Shown here one piece after another: positions 58,172 to 64,000 of a stretch of 64,000 nt of DNA. Source of the stretch: an uncultured Odoribacter sp. (GTDB lineage Bacteria > Bacteroidota > Bacteroidia > Bacteroidales > Marinifilaceae); the NCBI GenBank assembly GCA_900544025.1, contig UQTM01000009.1, positions 1-64,000 of the forward strand. The letters run 5' to 3'. Within the stretch, counting starts at the first letter, position 1; each line of letters opens with the position of its first letter. The notes under the pieces were generated by a model. The model was not told the DNA's origin, ran no database searches, and was given only the letters and a program-made list of their open reading frames with translations. The position numbers were made by a program, and so were the translations under genes.

Positions 58172-59350
58172 TTAGTTGGGCGTTTCGCTGTGTTCGGTGT
58201 GTACGAATTTCGTGTAAGCTCCTTTTACCCGGAACAGGTTTACTACCATCATCAGGAATAGCAGAGGCAACTTATAGATCGATTTCTTAAATTTTTCATC
58301 GACCAGTTTATCCGGTATGGCCAGACAAAGGGAAACACCCAGAATAATGAATAAAGACCACCATTTTAACGCCAGAGGCCAGTCGAGCACCTGCATAAGG
58401 CATCCCATAAAAATGATGCCTCCGAAAAGGATCAGGCGGGGCGGAAGCAGCCATTGCAATAGTTTGTCGGTATAATCGATGTTCAGCGAGACGATAGCTC
58501 CCGGCAAATCCCGAAATACTCTTGACCATTGAGCAATCTGCGAAGCGATCCAGCGGCGGCGCTGGTTGTAAAATCCCTTTTCCCCCTGCGTTTTTTCGTC
58601 ATATACGGGAACATGGTCGAGAAATTCGATGAAAATCCTTTGTTTAAGCAACAGGGCTTCCAGTTCCTTGTCCTCTCCTGCAGAAGAAACCTTTTTGATA
58701 TTTTCATGAAACCAGGTATAATCGAATGCCATGCCCGAACCGATCAGGGCGGAAGATAAGCCTAAACGCACATGTCCCCGCCGGAAAATGGAGTTGTTTA
58801 CCTCTTCGCTGATTCCATCGAGAATAGCAATGTCCGTATTCCGGTTTTTGGCGGTACGGTGTGCCTGGACTGCTTTCACTCCTCCTTCGAATGCATTGTT
58901 GATTTCGTGTAAGAAATTGTTTTCCACCATATTGTCGGCATCGAGAATAATCACGATGTCGTATCGGGAAGCATCCAGTTTATCCATTGCAAAATTCAGG
59001 GCTTTTGCTTTGGTACTGTCTTCATAGTCTGCCTTTAGCAGAATAACCGGTTGCCGACTGAGGCCAGCATTTGTTTCTTCCTGCATGTGGTCGGAAATAA
59101 CTACTACGTCGAACAGGTCTTGCGGATAATTTTGAGCAAGGAACGACGATACGACTTGCCCGATCACCCGGTCTTCCTTGTAAGCCGGAAAAAGGACGGC
59201 GAAACGGCGTAGTTTCCGAGCAGGGGGATAACGAAATTTTCTCGTACCGAGAGAGGCCAGCGAAAATACCAGGGGGTAGGTCACTGCAAGCGCTGCCAGT
59301 ATCCAGCAGATATATTCGAACAGATATAATATTTCCCGAAAATTTGTCAT
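58172..59350 (-). CDS. Family 2 glycosyltransferase with membrane helices
   Basis: A 392-residue membrane GT2. One N-terminal helix, a GT-A core with VLFPAYKEDRVIGQV, IILDADNMVE (DxD), AGEDKELEALL and QRRRWIASQ (QxxRW, mark of processive beta-glycan synthases), then three to four C-terminal helices (about 300-375). It could make a homopolymer or add single sugars. The start is ATG 59350, overlapping the stop of the upstream GT2 gene by four bases; a longer open frame upstream is not coding. Confidence 0.9.
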   Translation of the reverse strand: MTNFREILYLFEYICWILAALAVTYPLVFSLASLGTRKFRYPPARKLRRFAVLFPAYKEDRVIGQVVSSFLAQNYPQDLFDVVVISDHMQEETNAGLSRQPVILLKADYEDSTKAKALNFAMDKLDASRYDIVIILDADNMVENNFLHEINNAFEGGVKAVQAHRTAKNRNTDIAILDGISEEVNNSIFRRGHVRLGLSSALIGSGMAFDYTWFHENIKKVSSAGEDKELEALLLKQRIFIEFLDHVPVYDEKTQGEKGFYNQRRRWIASQIAQWSRVFRDLPGAIVSLNIDYTDKLLQWLLPPRLILFGGIIFMGCLMQVLDWPLALKWWSLFIILGVSLCLAIPDKLVDEKFKKSIYKLPLLFLMMVVNLFRVKGAYTKFVHTEHSETPN

Positions 59351-60243
59351 TTCGTTTTGTTTTTCAATGCTAAGAATGCGAATCCACCTTTCAGAATAGC
59401 GAGAGCCTGGCGGAATCTCGCCTGTGAAAGGTTGATCAGTATATTTTTGGGTGCTGCAATACCCCATTGGTAAAGCAGGCTGAGTATTAACCGGCCTCCC
59501 CGTCGATGCCTCCAGGCGTAAAGCAGGCGGTTGCGGGTGAGATAAAATACTTTCAGAGGACTGTTTTGTCCCGTGGTACGGCTTTCCTGGTGGAATACGG
59601 TGGCTCGTGGCTCATACCACAATTCGTAGCCTTTTTCGGTCATTCGGGTACACCAGTCCAGTTCTTCATAATAAAGAAAGTAAATTTCGGGCATTAATCC
59701 AACTTGTCCGACTATTTCTTTTTTTATCATCATGGCGGCCCCGTGCAAATAAGGTGTGGCTATGGAAGAATTATACTGTCCCCGGTCTTTTTCGTCGAAA
59801 CCGATCAGGCTGTTGCGCAGGGTAACGGCAGAAAGCGGAGTGTAGCCTGCAAATTGGATGTGTTGCGGACTAAAGGCAAATTTTATTTTGGGACTAACGC
59901 CTCCGATTTCCGGTTTACTATCGAGTTTTTCGCATAAAAAATGCAGGGAATCGTCTGTAACATAAGTGTCGTTATTCAGGAATAAAAGGTATTTACCTTT
60001 AGCAGCCTGTATCCCGATGTTGTTACCGCCTGAAAATCCCCGGTTTATTTCACTCCGGATACATAAAGTTTCCGGGTAGCGTTGTTGCAGCACTTCCGCT
60101 TCGTTTACCGCCGAACCGTTATCTACAATGATCAGTTCATACGCCGTGGAAACATGACGGCGGAGGGATTCCACCAGCATGCAGGTTTCCCGTAATCCAT
60201 TGTAGTTTATGGTGATGATCGATATTTCAGGTGTTTGCTCCAT
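59347..60243 (-). CDS. Family 2 glycosyltransferase (rhamnosyltransferase-like)
   Basis: A 298-residue GT2 of the WbbL/rhamnosyltransferase type. Segments include SIITINYNGLRET, LIIVDNGS, INRGFSGGNNIGI, LFLNNDTYV (the DxD-like NDD) and FLYYEELDWCTRM. The C-terminal region is basic and helical. The start is placed at MEQTPEISIITINYNG; the frame continues upstream into the O-antigen ligase gene. It overlaps the ligase by 17 bases and the next GT2 by four. Confidence 0.9.
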   Translation of the reverse strand: MEQTPEISIITINYNGLRETCMLVESLRRHVSTAYELIIVDNGSAVNEAEVLQQRYPETLCIRSEINRGFSGGNNIGIQAAKGKYLLFLNNDTYVTDDSLHFLCEKLDSKPEIGGVSPKIKFAFSPQHIQFAGYTPLSAVTLRNSLIGFDEKDRGQYNSSIATPYLHGAAMMIKKEIVGQVGLMPEIYFLYYEELDWCTRMTEKGYELWYEPRATVFHQESRTTGQNSPLKVFYLTRNRLLYAWRHRRGGRLILSLLYQWGIAAPKNILINLSQARFRQALAILKGGFAFLALKNKTK

Positions 60244-61675
60244 CGGCAGATAATTCTTTGTCGTAATATTTGGCTGCAAATACGATCCCCATTAAAGTAA
60301 ATACAATGATTCCATTCGGAAAAGACAATACCTCGTTTGCATAAGAAGATACCATAAGCCCTGCAATCCCCGATAACATAGCCAATAATATGCCCCGCAA
60401 TTCTTTGTTCCGGACTTCGTAAATGGCAATATGAGCCCCTTTATATAAAATCAGCAGGATCAGGGTAAGATAAATAACCAATCCTACGATCCCGGTTTCT
60501 ACCCACAATTGCACCAACCAGGAGTCGGTGGGGATTTGCGAAATAGGGGAATCGGGACGGAAACGCTTGGCTTTTCCTCCTCCTAATCCTAAACCTACGC
60601 CGAAAGGCTTGTCGATCATTTGATCGTAGATTTTTTGTTTATTGTAAGTTCTTACGAGAAATGAGGCGTCCTGCGTATCGAAAACCGTCCGCATACGGCG
60701 GATTAAACGGTTATCGTCCCCGATCTTGGTATAGTTCAGAAATACGAACGCGCCTCCCAATACCAGCGCTGCCAATATAATTCCTTTGATGTTCCTGCAT
60801 AGCAGGACGAATAGGGCGAAACCGAAAAATGGAACGGCAATCGCACTACGCGTACCTGAAATCACCAATCCGTATCCACCCGCCAGCGCAGCTAGCCCGA
60901 AAAGAATTTTTAACCATTTGTTCCGGACATAGAAACCGGATATTCCGAAAGTCACTAAGGATAGTCCCATGCTCGATCCGAAATTGGCGGCATCGGTGAA
61001 TATGGAAAAATAACGGATTCCTGTGTAGATTAAGTGAGTGTGCGCTCCTCCCTGATAATACAGCCAATTCAGTTCAGTCGCATCGAATCCCCGGTTCCTT
61101 TGCCAATATCCTTTGGCGGAAGCGATCAAAGTCAGAATAGCCCAGATCACCAGTAACCATCTTACCTGTTTGTAACGGGTAAGCAATACCGGAACCAGAA
61201 TAGCAAATGCCAAAGGGAAAAAGGCTACCTGTGGGATGGATAGAAACCAGGGTTCCAACAGCGCATTTGAATTGAATGCTTCACCCATACAATAAAGAAA
61301 CCAGATTCCCCAAAAAGCTACTAACAAGTTTTTACTGCGTTCCCATTCCATGTGCTTGTACATGTTTTGCAACAGCACGAAGAATAGCAGCCCCAATACG
61401 AGAAAGGTCATGAGCATACCGCTCTTCATCGAGAAATAGCGGTTGATACCCATCACCAGATAGTTCATGATAAAAAGCACATAAAAGCTAAAGGACAGCC
61501 TTTGGAATAGCTGTAAGACACAGATCAACGCCAGAGGGATACCGGCAAAAATTATAGCCGGCAGGATTCCTACCCGGAAAGTCAACAGGTAGATCATGAT
61601 AGCACCTACTATAATTCCGGCGTACATCCAGTTCTGTGAACCTTGATGTTTTATATGTTCCTGAATATTAGGCAT
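60227..61675 (-). CDS. O-antigen ligase / polymerase family membrane protein
   Basis: A 482-residue polytopic protein with about 10-12 helices and a large periplasmic loop in the second half. The ISGTRSAIAVPFFGFALFVLL helix and the preceding loop match the Wzy_C/WaaL domain (O-antigen ligase). It could either polymerise repeat units in the periplasm (Wzy) or ligate chains to an acceptor. Only one such protein is seen, so polymerase is the simpler reading for an exopolysaccharide locus. It starts eight bases inside the end of the Wzc-like gene. Confidence 0.85.
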   Translation of the reverse strand: MPNIQEHIKHQGSQNWMYAGIIVGAIMIYLLTFRVGILPAIIFAGIPLALICVLQLFQRLSFSFYVLFIMNYLVMGINRYFSMKSGMLMTFLVLGLLFFVLLQNMYKHMEWERSKNLLVAFWGIWFLYCMGEAFNSNALLEPWFLSIPQVAFFPLAFAILVPVLLTRYKQVRWLLVIWAILTLIASAKGYWQRNRGFDATELNWLYYQGGAHTHLIYTGIRYFSIFTDAANFGSSMGLSLVTFGISGFYVRNKWLKILFGLAALAGGYGLVISGTRSAIAVPFFGFALFVLLCRNIKGIILAALVLGGAFVFLNYTKIGDDNRLIRRMRTVFDTQDASFLVRTYNKQKIYDQMIDKPFGVGLGLGGGKAKRFRPDSPISQIPTDSWLVQLWVETGIVGLVIYLTLILLILYKGAHIAIYEVRNKELRGILLAMLSGIAGLMVSSYANEVLSFPNGIIVFTLMGIVFAAKYYDKELSADGANT

Positions 61676-63854
61676 TCTTCCTACGATAGTCTTTTGCTGT
61701 GAGGCCTAATTGGGATAATCGGTAAAAGAGTTTTCTTAAACGGGTGTACGGAGGCATCAGTCCATTGAAATCTTCCGCAGTTTCCAAGCGGGTATAATTC
61801 AGGACAAAGAGCAACGGAGTCGCTCCGGTCATGTCTTTCAGTCTTTCATATAGGGATTGATCGGTGGTTTGCCAGGTGCGTCTTGAATCGGCTACCAATA
61901 GGTTCAGGCTCACGCCGTTCATGATTTCCCGGGTAAGGGCGGCTTCCCGTAAGGAAGGATATTCCACCAAAATAACCGTGTTTCTCGACGATAATTTGTC
62001 GGTATTGTCCAGATCGGGCAGTTCTAAAGATTGAACAAAAGCCTTGGCATCGGTTTCGAACTGGTCGTGCCAGGATAATTTTTTCACATCCATACCCATC
62101 GATTGAAATTGGATAGCCATGTTGTCCAGAACGAAACTCTTTCCTTCGCCGGGTTCATTGCTGATGATATTGACAATATTGTTTTTTTCCGGCTTGAAAT
62201 AAGTAGAGGCGAAACTACATAATGCTTTGGCGGACATATCCGTATAGGTTTGGTTGAATGTCCTGTACCTGCCCCGGAAAGAGCGGGTGAATGCTCCGGC
62301 CGTTACGCCTCCGGTGACCGTTTTCACCTTATTGCTGTCGCGAAGGGTACGGTCGAGTAATTCGATCAGCAGGAAGAAGAAGACGACAAAGATCAGAGAA
62401 GCGAGGAATATTCCGGCTGCGACTTTTTTCCCGTTACTATCCAAAGGATAGTCCGGATAGATCGGTTCGTTCATCACTTTTAGGGTAGCAGAGGTCATTT
62501 GCAGGCTTTTTTGTCGCAGGCGTGCATTGTTCAGAGCGGTCATGATGGAAAAATATTCCTGTTCCGCTATCGATACCGCCCGTTCTTTACGCGTCAGGGT
62601 AGAACCGATAGGAGCGTAGTGTGAGTATTTGGCATCGAGGTCTTCTTTATTTTTCTTCATGGCTTCCAATTCCGATTTGGATTTTTCCAAAGCAATGTTT
62701 TGGGTGAGCCATTCGCTGATGACGTTATCGTTGGAAATGCCTTCTTTGCTGTGTTGTAATTCCCCGTAACGGTTTGCAATGCTGTCGAATTGATTTTTCG
62801 ACTGATACAAGCGTGATGTCAAAGAATCCTTAAGGGTTAATTGAGGATTTTCTGTGTAGGGAGTGGGCAGAGTCAAATTGTGATTTAAACCGGACATCTG
62901 GTCGATAGCGGAAAGAAAGTCGCTATTGTTTCGGAATATTTCGGCGTTTAACTGGATTCGTTTTTCGAGTTCCCGGGTTAAGTGGTCGGCACTTTTATTG
63001 GTACGGTAGGAATCCCAATAGCCTAATTCGTATTCTTTGTTTAATACGGCGATTTGCTTGGTTTCTTCCCCGTAATTAATGACTTTATTCTTTACACTGT
63101 ATATGGTGAGAGAATCTTCTGCTTCTTTCAGTTCCCGGGCTGCCCTGGCTAATTCTCTTTCAAAATAAGCGATTACATTGTTCGTCTCACCGAAGCGAAG
63201 CACTTCGTATTGCTTGATAAATTCCTCGTTTAAGATTTTGAGGGTTTGGTAAGCGATACCCGGATCGTCGGTCGTATAAGACAATTCGAGCATATCGCTA
63301 TTACCGTCGCGTTCTACACTGATCGTTTTCAGTGCCTTACGGTTGAAATACGGCAAAAAGAAACGATAGATTCCATATACATAGTTCCCCGGCTCGTTTT
63401 TTTCGTAGGCCAGTAGGTTTTTGTATGTATTCATTTCATTGATAGAGTCATTGGGAGAGCTCTTATCGATCAGGTGATGAATCGGTGTACCGTGGGCATA
63501 TATGGCTTTATAATTCGACGCTTTGATGTAGATGTTGTCTTTATTCGGGTCTCCATATACCATAGAACGGGCATAAAGCCGTAAGGATACGTTTTTTAAG
63601 GTCTGGTCGGAAGTCACGATGTTCAATAAATTATCCATCATGCTGTTCTGGGTGGTGCTTGTCATGGTCATCCCGCTTTCCGAAAGGATATTGACCCCTG
63701 TGACCAGCCCTGTATAAATCGTGCTGTATGCTGTGTAATTCCGTGTGGAATGCTTGATTTGATAAATGGCGATCAAGGTGATAATCAAAGGTATGAAAAT
63801 CAACCAATAACGTATCCTGTAAAGGAATTTGATGAAGAAGGAGATATAGTTCAT
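61668..63854 (-). CDS. Wzc-like polysaccharide co-polymerase with partly degenerate ATPase domain
   Basis: A 728-residue inner-membrane protein. Helix one (about 13-33) and helix two (about 475-498) flank a Wzz-type periplasmic domain with long coiled coil. The C-terminal cytosolic domain has Walker A NEPGEGKSF (Lys572), but the Walker A' strand reads MDVKKLSWHD without the usual Asp, and the Walker B strand reads VILVEYPS instead of VIIDTPP. The C-terminal tail has few tyrosines, so it is unlikely to be a typical autophosphorylating BY-kinase. It would control chain length and couple synthesis to export. It starts four bases after the stop of the TolC-like gene. Confidence 0.85.
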   Translation of the reverse strand: MNYISFFIKFLYRIRYWLIFIPLIITLIAIYQIKHSTRNYTAYSTIYTGLVTGVNILSESGMTMTSTTQNSMMDNLLNIVTSDQTLKNVSLRLYARSMVYGDPNKDNIYIKASNYKAIYAHGTPIHHLIDKSSPNDSINEMNTYKNLLAYEKNEPGNYVYGIYRFFLPYFNRKALKTISVERDGNSDMLELSYTTDDPGIAYQTLKILNEEFIKQYEVLRFGETNNVIAYFERELARAARELKEAEDSLTIYSVKNKVINYGEETKQIAVLNKEYELGYWDSYRTNKSADHLTRELEKRIQLNAEIFRNNSDFLSAIDQMSGLNHNLTLPTPYTENPQLTLKDSLTSRLYQSKNQFDSIANRYGELQHSKEGISNDNVISEWLTQNIALEKSKSELEAMKKNKEDLDAKYSHYAPIGSTLTRKERAVSIAEQEYFSIMTALNNARLRQKSLQMTSATLKVMNEPIYPDYPLDSNGKKVAAGIFLASLIFVVFFFLLIELLDRTLRDSNKVKTVTGGVTAGAFTRSFRGRYRTFNQTYTDMSAKALCSFASTYFKPEKNNIVNIISNEPGEGKSFVLDNMAIQFQSMGMDVKKLSWHDQFETDAKAFVQSLELPDLDNTDKLSSRNTVILVEYPSLREAALTREIMNGVSLNLLVADSRRTWQTTDQSLYERLKDMTGATPLLFVLNYTRLETAEDFNGLMPPYTRLRKLFYRLSQLGLTAKDYRRKNA

Positions 63855-63858
63855 GATA

Positions 63859-64000
63859 TTATTTGTTTACAATTTTAGAACCTGTAATGATTTCAAGCCG
63901 CAGAATCAGCGATGTCAGTTTCGCTCTGGTAGATTCATATTCCGCCAGCGCTTTGGTTTGCTCGTTTTTTACAACCGATAAGTCGTAGGGAGTTGCCTTA
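63859..64000 (-). CDS. C-terminal end of a TolC-like outer-membrane channel (partial)
   Basis: Only the last 47 codons and stop lie in the window. The translated end reads ATPYDLSVVKNEQTKALAEY followed by about 27 residues with ESTRAKL, LRLEIITG and the terminal SKIVNK. The Y(E/D)...A...L...I....L..ITG pattern is the C-terminal helix of TolC/OmpF-type efflux channels, not of Wza. It is the first gene of the minus-strand operon visible here and probably provides the outer-membrane exit. The 5' part is outside the window. Confidence 0.6.
   Translation of the reverse strand, partial: KATPYDLSVVKNEQTKALAEYESTRAKLTSLILRLEIITGSKIVNK

Noticed and set aside
58172..59350. Certain cellulose or hyaluronan synthase
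   Set aside because: The QRRRW motif and helices fit a processive GT2, but BcsB/PilZ partners are missing and the product cannot be named.
1..64000. CRISPR array, transposon, integrase, prophage or tRNA gene
   Set aside because: No repeat-spacer array, terminal inverted repeats with transposase, integrase, phage structural genes or cloverleaf sequences were recognised on either strand.

Overview
The window looks like chromosome of a gut-type Bacteroidales bacterium. The evidence is a TonB-dependent receptor with partner lipoprotein, DUF4153, DUF4286, DUF6132, DUF4876 and LruC-type proteins, many lipoproteins with a bare Cys lipobox, scarce Shine-Dalgarno sequences, and upstream regions carrying the Bacteroidota -7 box TAnnTTTG rather than a sigma-70 -10 box. 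Odoribacter/Butyricimonas relatives are my best guess from the mix of genes, but nothing here proves a genus. No tRNA, rRNA, IS element, prophage or CRISPR array was seen.

Layout. (1) 50-3705: a thiol/sulfane-sulfur operon with a four-domain CoA-disulfide reductase-rhodanese-TusA-DsrE fusion, a DUF6132 membrane protein, thioredoxin and a MarR regulator. (2) 3880-6759: ndk, a DJ-1/PfpI protein and a DUF4153 membrane protein. (3) 6765-12348, minus strand: a six-gene heterodisulfide-reductase-like operon in the order HdrC, HdrB, HdrA/QmoA, small 2x[4Fe-4S] protein, membrane cytochrome fused to two CCG domains, acidic hypothetical. (4) 12796-25078: housekeeping genes (pseudo-receiver, ruvC, DUF4286, TPR protein, serS, rpmA, rplU, a beta-propeller protein, acyltransferase, VanX-like dipeptidase, udk, DPP4-type peptidase, trmD). 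(5) 25162-30623: outer-membrane module of TonB receptor plus beta-barrel partner, with a divergent DUF4876 lipoprotein. (6) 30799-36025: ferredoxin, membrane-bound TPR-AraC regulator, rpsA and rnz. (7) 36042-47425: a signalling/glycan block with hybrid histidine kinase, stand-alone receiver, two GT2 enzymes, two paralogous membrane EEP proteins and an LruC/DUF4842 surface lipoprotein. (8) 47567-64000: an exopolysaccharide locus with six or more glycosyltransferases, a Wzx-type flippase, an O-antigen ligase/polymerase, a Wzc-like co-polymerase, the end of a TolC-like protein, acyl- and acetyltransferases, and, inside the same tight operon, a MotA/ExbB-like plus MotB/OmpA-like pair resembling the ZorAB motor.

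Two regions stand out. The Hdr-like operon has the gene order of the sulfur-oxidising sHdr system (C1-B1-A-C2-B2), but its last catalytic part is fused to a membrane cytochrome domain, and a Rhd-TusA-DsrE polypeptide sits about 4 kb away. The ion-motor pair at 55408-57037 lies inside a polysaccharide operon with gaps of a few bases, without the nuclease/helicase partners of Zorya. A motor-assisted polysaccharide or envelope function is a testable idea, not a demonstrated one.

All calls come from reading the sequence and remembered family features. No database search was run. Promoter calls rest on short motifs and are tentative.
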